A stretch of DNA of 64,000 nucleotides from Ardenticatenaceae bacterium (GCA_020634455.1 JACKBQ010000001.1:3906001-3970000); one strand, 5' to 3'. Counted from the stretch's first letter, positions 28,217 to 37,070 are shown. Numbers and translations are program-made. The notes: generated from the letters alone by a model not told the origin.

Positions 28217-28253
28217 GCCAGAACTATATCAACTGAAACGGCCGTTACCAACA

Positions 28254-28290
28254 TAACAAAAAAGCCTCTGGCTTCCCAGAGGCTTTTTTT
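28254..28290 (-). terminator. Terminator after the acyl-CoA synthetase gene
   Basis: The perfect 10-base stem AAGCCTCTGG/CCAGAGGCTT with a 4-base loop has T runs on both sides (TTTTTTGTT on the minus strand, TTTTTTT on the plus). It lies directly after the stop at 28301. Confidence 0.92.
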
Positions 28291-28300
28291 AATTTATTAT

Positions 28301-30079
28301 TTACCCTTCGTACATGGCCTCAATTTCTTCCGAGAAGTTTTCATTGATGATGCGCCGCTTAATCTTCAAGGTTGGCGTTAGCTCACCATCCTCAATGGTA
28401 AAGTCACGCGGCAGCACGCGGAAGTTACGCACATGCTCCACACGGGCAAATAGCTGATTCACCTTCTCATCAATCTCTTTCTGGAGGTGTTCAATCAAAA
28501 CCGGATGCTCGTGCAGTGTTTGCCCCTCAAGATTATGCGCCTGAGCAAATTTTGCCGCAGCATCCGGGTCCAGCGTAAGCAGCGCCGTTAAAAACCGCCG
28601 CCGTTCGCCAATGACCACCGCCTGCGAGACCAAATCCAGATTTTTCAACGCCGCCTCAATATTCTTAGGAGCAATGTTCTTACCACCAGAGGTAATAATG
28701 ATTTCCTTTTTACGGCCGATAATCTTTAAGAAACCATCCTCATCAAACTCACCCAAATCGCCAGAGTGCAGCCAGCCATCTACCAGGTCTTCTTCTGTTG
28801 CGGTTGGGTTTTTGAAGTAGCCCATGAAAACATTGGGGCCTTTCACCAAAATTTCATTGTCTGGCCCCAGCTTCACTTCCGAGCCTGGCCACGCCTGACC
28901 CACCGTGCCAACCTTGATAGCGCCTGGGCGATTGGTTGTCGTTGGCCCGCAATCTTCAGACTGTCCGTATAGTTCCATGATGGGCAAATCCAAACTACCC
29001 AAAAAATGCAAAATATCTGGCGAAATAGGCGCGGCCGAGGTAATGAGTATGCGAGCCTCTGTCATGCCCAGCCCCTCTTTTACAGTAGAGAAGACCAGTT
29101 TGTTTGCCAGATTGTATTGCAAGGCAAGCAAGCCACTTGGTGCCTGCCCTCGGTTGCGCAGATTGGTCACCTTGCTGCCAACCCCACGCGCCCAAGAGGC
29201 AATTTTTGCCTTTGCCCCGGTGGCTAGCGCCATTTTGGCGGCTACACCGGCCTGGAACCGCTCAAAAATACGCGGTACGCCAAAGAAGACCGTTGGTTTT
29301 ACTTCTTTCAGATTGTCATTCAGATGATCCTGAGGTGAATATTCTGCGTAGTAAACCTGGTAAGCGGCCGTAATTGCCGCATGAATAGAAAACATCTGCT
29401 CGGCAATGTGGGACAAGGGTAAATAAGAAAGGGTTCTGTCTGAAGGTACCAAATCAATAAGCCCTTGGGCATTTTTAGAGGTGGAAGACAGATTTCGGTG
29501 GGAGAGCATTACCCCTTTTGGCGGCCCGGTGGTGCCAGACGTGTAAATGAGCGTCGCCAGCTGATCTTGCTCCAGGGCATTCATGCGGGCGTCAACCACG
29601 CTTTCATCAGTCTCGTCCCCTTTGGCCATAAACGCTTCCCAGGAAAGGGTCATCGAGTCATCAATTTCGGTGCCGCGCATGAGTACAATATGCTTAAGGC
29701 AGGCAATATCATCCCGAACTTGGGCAATTTTGTCCCATTGCTGCTGGTTTTCTACCAAGATAACGCTGGAATCGGAATTCTCGACGATATATTTGCACTC
29801 TTCAGAGGAATTGGTGGTGTAAATGCCAGCCGGTGCGCCGCCAACCATCATAGAAGCAAGATCAAAGATGACCCACTCTGGCCGGTTGAAGCCTAAAATT
29901 GTGACGTTTTGACCAGGTTCTACACCCAGAGTTACTAGGGCGCGGGCGGCTTGCCGTACCTGGTTGGTATATTCTTTCCAGGATGTGGGAACCCAGGCGT
30001 TGCCGATTTTTTCATAATAGGCGGGTGCGTTGGGGCGAATACGGCCGTTTTCATGTAGCCTGTGGAGAATCGTGTCCAT
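28301..30079 (-). CDS. Long-chain acyl-CoA synthetase (AMP-forming, FadD15-like)
   Basis: The 592-residue protein has the adenylate-forming motifs TLIYTSGTTGPPKGVMLSHRN (P-loop; cited in part), the A5 motif ELYGQSEDCG, the A7 motif HSGDLGEFDEDGFLKIIGRKKE and the A10 lysine region (TPTLKIKRR). It activates fatty acids to acyl-AMP and then acyl-CoA in the cytosol, perhaps membrane associated. I chose the ATG at 30079 because GGAGG stands nine bases upstream; a TTG two codons earlier is less likely. It is monocistronic with its own terminator. Confidence 0.93.
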   Translation of the reverse strand: MDTILHRLHENGRIRPNAPAYYEKIGNAWVPTSWKEYTNQVRQAARALVTLGVEPGQNVTILGFNRPEWVIFDLASMMVGGAPAGIYTTNSSEECKYIVENSDSSVILVENQQQWDKIAQVRDDIACLKHIVLMRGTEIDDSMTLSWEAFMAKGDETDESVVDARMNALEQDQLATLIYTSGTTGPPKGVMLSHRNLSSTSKNAQGLIDLVPSDRTLSYLPLSHIAEQMFSIHAAITAAYQVYYAEYSPQDHLNDNLKEVKPTVFFGVPRIFERFQAGVAAKMALATGAKAKIASWARGVGSKVTNLRNRGQAPSGLLALQYNLANKLVFSTVKEGLGMTEARILITSAAPISPDILHFLGSLDLPIMELYGQSEDCGPTTTNRPGAIKVGTVGQAWPGSEVKLGPDNEILVKGPNVFMGYFKNPTATEEDLVDGWLHSGDLGEFDEDGFLKIIGRKKEIIITSGGKNIAPKNIEAALKNLDLVSQAVVIGERRRFLTALLTLDPDAAAKFAQAHNLEGQTLHEHPVLIEHLQKEIDEKVNQLFARVEHVRNFRVLPRDFTIEDGELTPTLKIKRRIINENFSEEIEAMYEG

Positions 30080-30344
30080 CTTCAAATGCCTCCTCTTTTA
30101 AGAGATCAACCGACCTGGATTATCCCTACACAATTGCAAATTTTGATTTTGGTATCAGAACCACCATAGGCCGGGCGGCTTTTGGTTGGCAAGATAGGGT
30201 CGGTCAGTTTATAAAGTTGCACAATAAATATAGGGGTTTTCTCTCAATCCTTTTTAAATTTTTATCATAACTGGGCAGCTTCTGCAATGCTATTTATCCC
30301 AAGTTCAGTAAATAAATGTCAGGAGAGAAAAAACCCAACGACTA
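30080..30344. other. Spacer upstream of the acyl-CoA synthetase gene, up to the IS left end
   Basis: AT-rich DNA without a supported gene. It should contain the minus-strand promoter of the acyl-CoA synthetase gene, but I cannot pick boxes confidently. Its last part (30333-30342, AACCCAACGA) is the left arm of a palindrome split by the insertion sequence. Confidence 0.5.
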
Positions 30345-30398
30345 GTGCATCGTTAAGCTAAAGTTTGTAATTATTCTAAAAATGTCCACAATTAGGAC

Positions 30399-30854
30399 AT
30401 GAGTACACATCAACACATTTACTTAAAACAAGACGAACGAACTGAACTTGAACAATTGATAAAGTCTGGCGTCCATTCAGCCCGAGTCATCGCCCGAGCC
30501 AGAGCGCTGCTCCTTCTGGACCGCAGTCAAGGGGAGGCCCGAACGATTAAGCAAGTCGTTGAGGCTGCCATGGTCAGCCAAGGCACCATCTACAACCTGA
30601 AAGAGCATTACTTCAGCCAAGGATTAAACCGTGCCCTGTACGAAAAGCAACGACCAGGGGCTAAACCCAAGATTGACGGGGCAGCAGAAGCTCATCTGGT
30701 GGCGCTAGTTTGCAGCGACCCACCTGAAGGCTATGACCGCTGGACGCTACGCTTACTGGCTGACAGGTTGGTGTCATTAGAAATCATCGACACCATTAGC
30801 CATGTCGCTGTCGGAGATGCGCTAAAAAAAATGAACTTAAGCCTTGGCAGGTGA
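30399..30854 (+). CDS. IS630 transposase, upstream frame (DNA-binding part)
   Basis: The 151-residue frame holds the helix-turn-helix region (ARARALLLLDRSQGEARTIKQVVEAAMVSQGTIYNLKEHY) and the winged-helix linker (GAKPKIDGAAEAHLVALVCS; PPEGYDRWTLRLLADRL) typical of IS630/Tc1-mariner transposases. It ends with a TGA shortly after the A8 run at 30824-30831. A -1 shift there gives LKKNELKPWQVKSW and joins the downstream catalytic frame, the expected family sequence. It is therefore the 5' part of one transposase rather than a separate gene. Confidence 0.93.
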   Translation: MSTHQHIYLKQDERTELEQLIKSGVHSARVIARARALLLLDRSQGEARTIKQVVEAAMVSQGTIYNLKEHYFSQGLNRALYEKQRPGAKPKIDGAAEAHLVALVCSDPPEGYDRWTLRLLADRLVSLEIIDTISHVAVGDALKKMNLSLGR

Positions 30855-31528
30855 AATCGTGGAATATGCCGCAGCCTGGGTCCCGCTTTGTGGCCCAGAT
30901 GGAAGATATTCTGGACGTCTACCAACGACCCTACGATGCCGATTATCCGCAGGTTTGTCTGGATGAAATTCAGAAGGCACTACGCGCCACGCCACGCGGT
31001 TCTCTGCCACTGGAACCCGGCCAACCCAAACGGGAAGACCATGAATATGAGCGGCATGGCAAGTGCTCGCTTTTTTTAGCGGTTGAACCCTTAGCCGGTT
31101 TTCGTCGGGTTTGGGTCAGTGCGCAGCGCACCAAACTGGATTTTGCCCAGGTGCTCAAGGAACTCGTAGATGAAGTGTATCCGACAGCCAAAAAAATTGT
31201 CTTGGTGACCGATAACCTGAACATTCATCATGCTGCCTGTTTGTATGAGCGATTTACGCCGCTTGAGGCTCGCCGAATTGCCAACAAAATCGAGTGGCAT
31301 TACACACCGGTTCATGCCAGTTGGCTGAACATGGCCGAGTGTGAACTGTCAGCTCTACGACGGCAAAGCTTGAAATCGCGTTTGCCCGACATGGAGACGG
31401 TGACCGCCAGAGCCAAAGCGTGGCAAGAAGAACGCAATCAAAAGCAAGTGGGCATTGATTGGCGCTTCACAACCGAGGATGCACGAATCAAGTTAAAGCG
31501 ACTTTATCCAATTGTAAAAGTTCAATAA
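30851..31528 (+). CDS. IS630 transposase, downstream frame (DDE catalytic part)
   Basis: The 225-codon frame carries the DDE_3 catalytic triad: the first Asp in VCLDEIQ, the second in VLVTDNLNIHH and the Glu in SWLNMAECELSAL. It is intact to the right end of the element. A GTG at 30851 could start it independently, but the fused product made by -1 frameshifting at the A8 run (about 375 residues) is the normal IS630 transposase. Both halves look undamaged, so the element may be active. Confidence 0.93.
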   Translation: MKSWNMPQPGSRFVAQMEDILDVYQRPYDADYPQVCLDEIQKALRATPRGSLPLEPGQPKREDHEYERHGKCSLFLAVEPLAGFRRVWVSAQRTKLDFAQVLKELVDEVYPTAKKIVLVTDNLNIHHAACLYERFTPLEARRIANKIEWHYTPVHASWLNMAECELSALRRQSLKSRLPDMETVTARAKAWQEERNQKQVGIDWRFTTEDARIKLKRLYPIVKVQ

Positions 31529-31581
31529 TTAGCCTAACAGAGCACTAGCGTTGGGTTTCAATCGTTTGCATGCTAGCCAGA

Positions 31582-32292
31582 TTAACGGAACATCATGTAA
31601 AGGCTCAGGCCAACGTAATACACCAGATAAAGCAACGATGCCCACAGCATCCATGGCTGGAACGCCGGGTATTGCCACCAGACGGTGAGGCACAAAATGC
31701 CCCAAATGCTGGTAAAGAATAGCGTCATTTTTTGGTAGCGAATCATGCGTGAAGGGTACAGGTATTTGATTGGTACAAATACCAAAATGGTCAGCGTGGC
31801 AATGACCCAAAAGTTAATCCAGGTGTTGGCATCGAACATGAAAAGATAAAAGACTACGACATTCCAGTATGATGGGAACCCCTTAAAGGTATGATCGTCT
31901 GTTTTGGCGTCCGACTGGCAAAACTGAAAGGCAGAAGCCAGAACGACCATCGCCACGCCCGCAATGGTGACGCTGGCAGGTAGCAGGTTAGCTTCATATA
32001 AAAATATTGCTGGAGCAATGACGTACGTTTGATAATCTATGATGTTATCTAGCAGTGCCCCATCGAAGCCAGGTAGCAGCCCTTTTACCTTGAAGCGGCG
32101 AGCCAGGGTGCCGTCCAGGCTGTCTACCAGGGCGGCTAACCCTAGCCAAAAGAAGGCGGCTTGCCATTGGTGCTGCACCGTGGCCATGATGGCCAGCAGA
32201 CCCCACAAAGCTCCTGTAGCCGTAAATAGATGAACGCCCCAAGCCAGCACTAACGGCCGTTCAACCTGTAAGTTGAGATTCATTTTCGACAT
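31582..32292 (-). CDS. pcs: CDP-alcohol phosphatidyltransferase, phosphatidylcholine synthase-like
   Basis: The 236-residue protein has about seven to eight membrane helices. The CDP-alcohol motif is visible as DGTLARR, with a longer than usual spacer, followed by PGFDGALLDNIIDY. The wider spacing and the FDGALLDxxxDY wording are those of bacterial phosphatidylcholine synthases, which condense CDP-diacylglycerol with choline. Phosphatidylserine or phosphatidylglycerol-phosphate synthases have the shorter spacing. The ribosome site AGGAA precedes the ATG. The IS inserted 36 bases after its stop, probably into its terminator. Confidence 0.78.
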   Translation of the reverse strand: MSKMNLNLQVERPLVLAWGVHLFTATGALWGLLAIMATVQHQWQAAFFWLGLAALVDSLDGTLARRFKVKGLLPGFDGALLDNIIDYQTYVIAPAIFLYEANLLPASVTIAGVAMVVLASAFQFCQSDAKTDDHTFKGFPSYWNVVVFYLFMFDANTWINFWVIATLTILVFVPIKYLYPSRMIRYQKMTLFFTSIWGILCLTVWWQYPAFQPWMLWASLLYLVYYVGLSLYMMFR

Positions 32293-32455
32293 AACTATTC
32301 CTGCTTCTCACTCAAAATTGATTGCTGAACTTTAAGGGATACCCGTATGTAAGTCAATACAATTCCCTTAATTTCGCCACAACCATTTAGGAATGATGCC
32401 TCCTGGTTAAAGCTTGCCGCAAGATAGCGTGGCTCCGCTCCCCAGAACTTTATTT

Positions 32456-33727
32456 TCACGATAAAAACTCTACCATAGTTGCTTCACCCTGGCCTACACC
32501 TACACAAAGTGTGGCCAGCCCGTAGCGCATCGCCTCGCCTGCCTGGGCACGGCGGCGCATCTCGTGCAGCAGGGTGGTGAGGATGCGTGCACCAGAGCAG
32601 CCCAGAGGGTGCCCCAGGGCGATGGCTCCGCCGTTGACATTGGTAATTTCCTCACTAAGGCCGAGTTCGTGCAAAACAGCCAGCGACTGCACGGCAAACG
32701 CTTCATTTAGCTCGGCCAGATCAATGTCTGCCAGCGCGATGCCCGCGCGCTCCAGCGCTTTGCGGGTGGCGTTGACGGGGCCAAGCCCCATGACGCGGGG
32801 GTCTACACCTGCCGCGGCTGAAGCAACCCAGCGGGCCATCGGCTTTAGACCCAGTTCTTGGGCTTTGCTGGCGGACATGAGCAGCAGGGCGCATGCGCCA
32901 TCATTCAGGCCGCTGGCATTGCCTGCTGTTACCGTGCCGCCCTTGCGAAAGGCGGGGCGGAGCTTGGCCAAGACCTGTGGGCTGGTGTCCAGCTCGTAAC
33001 CATTGGCGGTTTTCTTGATGCGCGGGTGTTCATCTGTGTCCACAATGATGGGGTCCCCTTTGCGCTGGGGAATAGCTACGGGAACGATTTCGGCCTGGAA
33101 ACGGCCGTTTACAATTGCCTCCCACGCCCGTCGCTGACTTTCAAAGGCAAATGCATCCTGCGCCTCGCGAGAAATTTCGCCCCCTTCAATTTGCCCGGCA
33201 CAGCTCATCTCGTAGATGTTTTCGGCCGTTTCGCCCATCGCTTCTAGCGGGAAAATCGCCTCCATTTTGGGGTTCGGGTAGCGCCAGCCCAGTGTGGTGT
33301 CGTAGCCAATGATGTTGCCCGATGGCCCCCAGGCGCGGGAATTTTTGGGGAAAGAGTATGGAGCGCGGCTCATGCTTTCCACCCCGCCAGCAATAAAAAT
33401 GTCTCCTTCCCCGCATTTGATGGCGCGCGCCGCCTGGTTCACCGCGTTCAGCCCGCTGGCACAGAGCCGGTTAAACGTCACGGCCGCCACCGAGTCGGGC
33501 AGCCCGGCCAGCAGCGTGGCCATGCGCGCTACGTTGCGGTTGTCTTCGCCAGCCTGGTTGGCGCAGCCAAAATACACTTCCTCAATTTGCTGCGGGTTGA
33601 TGCCTGTTCGTTCCAATAAAGCTTTGATAACCAGCGCGCCCAGGTCATCCGGGCGCACATCGGCCAGCGCCCCGGCGTGGCGGCCAATGGGGGTTCTTAC
33701 TGCATCAATAATGACAACGTCGTTCAT
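32456..33727 (-). CDS. Acetyl-CoA C-acyltransferase (thiolase; acetyl-CoA acetyltransferase/3-oxoadipyl-CoA thiolase type)
   Basis: The 423-residue protein has the thiolase acyl-enzyme cysteine in NRLCASGLNAVNQAARAI, the signature AGGVESMSRAPYSF, the histidine motif NVNGGAIALGHPLGCSGARI and the C-terminal cysteine motif ATLCVGVGQG. It cleaves or forms 3-oxoacyl-CoA in the cytosol. The N-terminus RTPIGRHAGALADVRPDDLGA resembles the PcaF subgroup, so 3-oxoadipyl-CoA is a possible substrate. The ATG at 33727 has AGGAGAG just upstream; codons before it run into a repeat hairpin. Confidence 0.93.
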   Translation of the reverse strand: MNDVVIIDAVRTPIGRHAGALADVRPDDLGALVIKALLERTGINPQQIEEVYFGCANQAGEDNRNVARMATLLAGLPDSVAAVTFNRLCASGLNAVNQAARAIKCGEGDIFIAGGVESMSRAPYSFPKNSRAWGPSGNIIGYDTTLGWRYPNPKMEAIFPLEAMGETAENIYEMSCAGQIEGGEISREAQDAFAFESQRRAWEAIVNGRFQAEIVPVAIPQRKGDPIIVDTDEHPRIKKTANGYELDTSPQVLAKLRPAFRKGGTVTAGNASGLNDGACALLLMSASKAQELGLKPMARWVASAAAGVDPRVMGLGPVNATRKALERAGIALADIDLAELNEAFAVQSLAVLHELGLSEEITNVNGGAIALGHPLGCSGARILTTLLHEMRRRAQAGEAMRYGLATLCVGVGQGEATMVEFLS

Positions 33728-33754
33728 AAAAACTCTCCTGATGATAAAAACTAT

Positions 33755-33821
33755 CCGCAGATTTCGCAGATTAGCGCAGATTACTAGAGACAAAATCTGC
33801 GAAATCTGCGTTAATCTGTGG
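33755..33821. repeat. CGCAGATT-class hairpin upstream of the thiolase gene
   Basis: The left arm CCGCAGATTTCGCAGATT with further GCGCAGATT pairs with AATCTGCGAAATCTGCG and TTAATCTGTGG on the right (about 27 bases each, few mismatches), around a short loop. It shares words with 59049-59100 and 21865-21890. Confidence 0.8.
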
Positions 33822-33920
33822 CTGAATTCATACTTTCGATATGGTCTATTATATCTGACGGGGTAGGTTTGGTAACAGGTTTGATTGGTAAAACGGCCGT
33901 TTCCACCATAGAATTAGCGC

Positions 33921-34940
33921 ATGAGCAATTGGGAAAACATTGTGGGGCACAATTGGGCTGTGGAGATGCTGGCAAGTGGTTTGGCCAACGACCGGCTGGG
34001 CCACGCTTACCTCATCACCGGGCCAGAGCAGATTGGCAAGACGACCCTGGCGCGTACCTTTGCCCAAGCTTTGAACTGCGAAGCGCCAGAAACGGAACGG
34101 CCGTGTGGCCGCTGCCGTCCCTGTAAACTAATTGGTTTGGACAGGCACCCCGATGTAAAGCTAATCGTGCCGGAAGTAAGCGGTCGGGGCAAGCTGACGC
34201 TCAAAATTGAGACGATTCGCCAGTTGCAGCAAGATTTAAACCTGTCGGCCTACGAGACGCGGTACAAAGTGGCGATTTTGGAGCGGTTTGACGCCGCCAC
34301 CATCGGCGCGGCTAACGCCTTTTTGAAGACGCTGGAGGAGCCGCCGGGCAAGGTGGTGCTGTTGCTCACCGCTACGGATGCCGACATGCTGCTGCCCACG
34401 ATTTCCTCCCGCTGCCGCACGCTGAATTTACGGCCGTTACCCCCCGACCTCATCGAAACCAGCCTGGCAACCCGCTGGCGCGTTCCCGCAGAAAAAGCAA
34501 CCTTGCTGGCCCATCTGGCAGACGGCCGTTTGGGCTGGGCGGTTCAGGCGTCTGAAGACCAAACCATTTTGCAAACCCGCGCCGAGCAGCTGAGCCATTT
34601 GCATGAAGCGCTGGCTGGTTGGCGTTCCCACCGCTTTTCCCTGGCGGATAAACTGTCTCGCAAGCCCGAAACCTTGCCCGATCTGCTCAAAACGTGGCTC
34701 AGTTGGTGGCGCGATCTCACCCTGCTGAACCAGCGGCAAGGCCACCCCGTCAGCCTGCTGCTCACCAACGTGGACGAGATTGAGCGGCTGGAGCCATTGG
34801 CCGCTGCCTGGAGCGAGGCGCAAATCAACATTAGCCTCAACCAGACCAACGAGGCGCTCTGGCAGCTGGAACGGAACGCCAACACCCGGCTGGTTGTGGA
34901 GAATTTGCTCCTCATCTACCCCCTACCAGAACTGGCATAA
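33921..34940 (+). CDS. holB: DNA polymerase III subunit delta'
   Basis: The 339-residue AAA+ clamp-loader subunit begins WENIVGHNWAVEMLASGL. It has the P-loop GPEQIGKTTLA, a four-cysteine zinc module (CGRCRPC with an upstream C), the sensor region FLKTLEEPPG, and SSRCRTL, the SRC motif of clamp loaders. Walker A is retained, as in gram-positive-type HolB/gamma proteins. It acts with DnaX and HolA to load the sliding clamp. It stands alone here, divergent from the thiolase gene. Four ACGGCCGT copies fall in or near it. Confidence 0.93.
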   Translation: MSNWENIVGHNWAVEMLASGLANDRLGHAYLITGPEQIGKTTLARTFAQALNCEAPETERPCGRCRPCKLIGLDRHPDVKLIVPEVSGRGKLTLKIETIRQLQQDLNLSAYETRYKVAILERFDAATIGAANAFLKTLEEPPGKVVLLLTATDADMLLPTISSRCRTLNLRPLPPDLIETSLATRWRVPAEKATLLAHLADGRLGWAVQASEDQTILQTRAEQLSHLHEALAGWRSHRFSLADKLSRKPETLPDLLKTWLSWWRDLTLLNQRQGHPVSLLLTNVDEIERLEPLAAAWSEAQINISLNQTNEALWQLERNANTRLVVENLLLIYPLPELA

Positions 34941-35248
34941 GCCCCTGGTTAATATAAGCAAAACGAATAGTAGAACTGTGTGAACGGCCGTACCCGCGTG
35001 CCGCCTGTTCTAAATCTTTCCCTGGTCATAGATTTCGCTACAAGACCATTTGGTTTGGATCGATATTGGATCGACTTTTATCTACGCTGTTTACGTAGGT
35101 TAGCCTGGTTTGATACTGCCAATTACTCATTTGCTTGCGCTGGCAGCTCCTGCCATTTGTTGTTTGTCGAACTGCGTGCCCCAAACCGGCTCTATCTGCG
35201 GCACTGTTGGCGCGAAGCACAACGTTTATAGCGAGGGAAATTTTTAAG
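34941..35248. promoter_or_regulatory. Spacer upstream of the secreted beta-helix protein gene
   Basis: 308 bases without a supported gene; the longer open frame starting at 35135 lacks a ribosome site. Near 35051-35072 there is a direct repeat, TTGGATCGA-TA-TTGGATCGA, which could be an operator. One ACGGCCGT copy sits at about 34984. I cannot assign a promoter with confidence. Confidence 0.45.
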
Positions 35249-36982
35249 ATGAAAGTTGCAAAGTTGATAAAAATAGCTGGACCTGCCTTGTTTTTTCTGT
35301 TGCTGACAAGCTGGGTCATCGTGCCAGGGTCATCGCCCGTGCGGGCAGAGGTGGTGGGCGGCATTGTAATTACCGTCAACACTACCGCCGATTTGGCCGA
35401 CAGCACAAATTTTGACAACCATACCTGTGGCTACACCAGCGGCGCGATTTACTTCCCGGCTGGCGATGGTCAATGCACGCTGCGGCGGGCTATTTTGGAG
35501 GCGGGCGTGCGGCCCGACACCGATCGGCCAATTTCGATTCAGTTCAATATTCCCACCAGCGATCCCAATTACAATGCCAGCTTGCAGGTGTGGGAAGTGC
35601 AGATTGATGAATCGTACGTTTGGGAACTGGACCGCCGATTTATCACCGACGATGGCGGGCAGGTGACAATTGACGGGAGTACGCAGCCAAACGGCCGTAC
35701 CACTGGCCCCAAAATCATGGTCAACACCAACCGAGACAATTTGGAGACATTCGGCCGTTCTTTAGAAGTGCGTACCTCCAATAACATCATTCGCAATTTA
35801 GGCTTTATTGGCGGTGGCCAGATTATTTTGTACGAAGGTGGCAACACCGTGGAAAACAACTGGATGGGTCTGAAGGCCGATGGCAGCGGCCTCTCTCTGG
35901 CGTCGGATGCATCCACGCAGGCGATGCGCTCCATGGCGCGGGGCGGCATCATTTTGCCCAACGAAGATTCCGACAACAACATCATCCAGAATAACCGCAT
36001 CATCGGCGCATCTGAACGAGCCATTCGCATAACCAGCAATGGCGACAACAACGTCATCCAAAATAACTTCATTGGGATGAATGCCAGTGGTCTGGTGCCG
36101 TCGCCATTTACCAATGGCGTCAACTGCACGCGCGAGCTGGATTACAACGCCAGTTTCTGGTATGGCGGGCGCGGCATCCAGGTGACGGGCAGCAACAACA
36201 CGGTCATCAATAACCGCATTGCCGGGCTGCACGTGCCGCAATCCACCAACGATACGCCGCCCATCGCTTTGGAATTGTCGGGAGATGGCCACACGGTGAC
36301 GGGCAACGTGATTGGCCGCGACACGGCCAACAACGATATTGGCGTTTGCGGGCAAGGAATGCTCCTGCAAGGCACGCAGCATCTGGTGGAATTCAACACC
36401 ATCGTCCACAGCCGCAACGGTTTTGAGCCAACCGATGACGGCACTGATTTTGACACGGCAATTTTGACCCAAAGCTTCGCCACCGGCAGCAATCAGTGGC
36501 TGACGGTGCGCAAAAACACGATTCTGGATGCGGACGCGGCCACCCATCCCGACCACGTTTATCGCTTTGCGTCGCCAGGGGTACCGGTGGAGCTACGCCA
36601 GTTTAACCCGGCCAAGGTGACCAGCATCAACGGCACGACGGTGAGCGGTACGCGCGGCGATGACGCGGTGCTGCCGGGCGGTGCGGTTATTTCGGCGGCA
36701 TGCCCTAACTGCACCGTTTACCTGTACGCGGATGATTTAGACGGCCGTATTGAAGCCCACGAGTTTTTAGGTGAAGCGACCGCTAATTCGGCTGGTAACT
36801 GGACGGCGACGATCTCACGGCCGTTGGGTGCCAACGAAGGGCTGCGCACGCAGAGCATGGCCAACGGCAACGGCGTCATCCACATTTATGGCGCAGGCAC
36901 CACCAGCAAACTGTCCGATGTGCTCTATGTTGAGGTTTCTGAAACGGGGGACAGCCTGTACTTGCCGATGATTGTGAAATAG
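35249..36982 (+). CDS. Secreted parallel beta-helix protein with CTLRRAI motif
   Basis: The 577-residue protein has a signal peptide (1-32, cut near VRA). Next comes the segment VNTTADLADS and, after it, CTLRRAILEAG, the 'CSLREAI' type N-terminus of secreted right-handed beta-helix proteins. Asn-rich repeats (NNIIRNLGFIG, NNIIQNNRIIGAS, NNVIQNNFIGMN, NNTVINNRIAGL) are beta-helix rungs such as those in pectate-lyase or polysaccharide-binding folds. An Ig-like region follows and it ends in LYLPMIVK. Substrate unknown; adhesin or glycan-active roles are possible. I chose the ATG at 35249 with GAGGGAA upstream. A terminator follows at 37038. Confidence 0.85.
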   Translation: MKVAKLIKIAGPALFFLLLTSWVIVPGSSPVRAEVVGGIVITVNTTADLADSTNFDNHTCGYTSGAIYFPAGDGQCTLRRAILEAGVRPDTDRPISIQFNIPTSDPNYNASLQVWEVQIDESYVWELDRRFITDDGGQVTIDGSTQPNGRTTGPKIMVNTNRDNLETFGRSLEVRTSNNIIRNLGFIGGGQIILYEGGNTVENNWMGLKADGSGLSLASDASTQAMRSMARGGIILPNEDSDNNIIQNNRIIGASERAIRITSNGDNNVIQNNFIGMNASGLVPSPFTNGVNCTRELDYNASFWYGGRGIQVTGSNNTVINNRIAGLHVPQSTNDTPPIALELSGDGHTVTGNVIGRDTANNDIGVCGQGMLLQGTQHLVEFNTIVHSRNGFEPTDDGTDFDTAILTQSFATGSNQWLTVRKNTILDADAATHPDHVYRFASPGVPVELRQFNPAKVTSINGTTVSGTRGDDAVLPGGAVISAACPNCTVYLYADDLDGRIEAHEFLGEATANSAGNWTATISRPLGANEGLRTQSMANGNGVIHIYGAGTTSKLSDVLYVEVSETGDSLYLPMIVK

Positions 36983-37037
36983 CGAGGTGTCTTTCGCCAG
37001 ATTGGATCAATCTCAAAGATTGGTCCAATCGCGTCGA

Positions 37038-37070
37038 GACCTCTGGTGTATTCCAGAGGTCTTTTTGTTT
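37038..37070 (+). terminator. Terminator after the beta-helix protein gene
   Basis: The perfect 9-base stem GACCTCTGG/CCAGAGGTC with a 6-base loop is followed by TTTTTGTTT. Just before it, AGATTGGATCAATCT and AGATTGGTCCAATC at 37000-37030 form an additional small repeat pair. Confidence 0.9.

Larger units (their letters stand above)
30345..31545 (+). mobile_element. IS630-family insertion sequence
   Basis: The 1201-base element is bounded by duplicated TA. The left end GTGCATCGTTAAGCTAA matches the reversed right end GTGCTCTGTTAGGCTAA as imperfect terminal inverted repeats (about 13 of 17). It contains two overlapping transposase frames joined by an A8 run (IS630 frameshift arrangement). The insertion target reads CTAG, the known preference of IS630. 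The flanks AAACCCAACGAC and GCGTTGGGTTT form the two arms of the interrupted hairpin. The element contains no ACGGCCGT octamer, unlike its surroundings, which supports recent arrival. Confidence 0.92.

Noticed and set aside
30399..31528. Broken (pseudogene) transposase
   Set aside because: The two frames meet at an A8 run with the correct -1 geometry and both halves keep all motifs, so programmed frameshifting is the better reading.
35135..35248. 38-codon N-terminal extension of the beta-helix protein
   Set aside because: The extension precedes a complete signal peptide that has its own ATG and GAGGGAA site at 35249.
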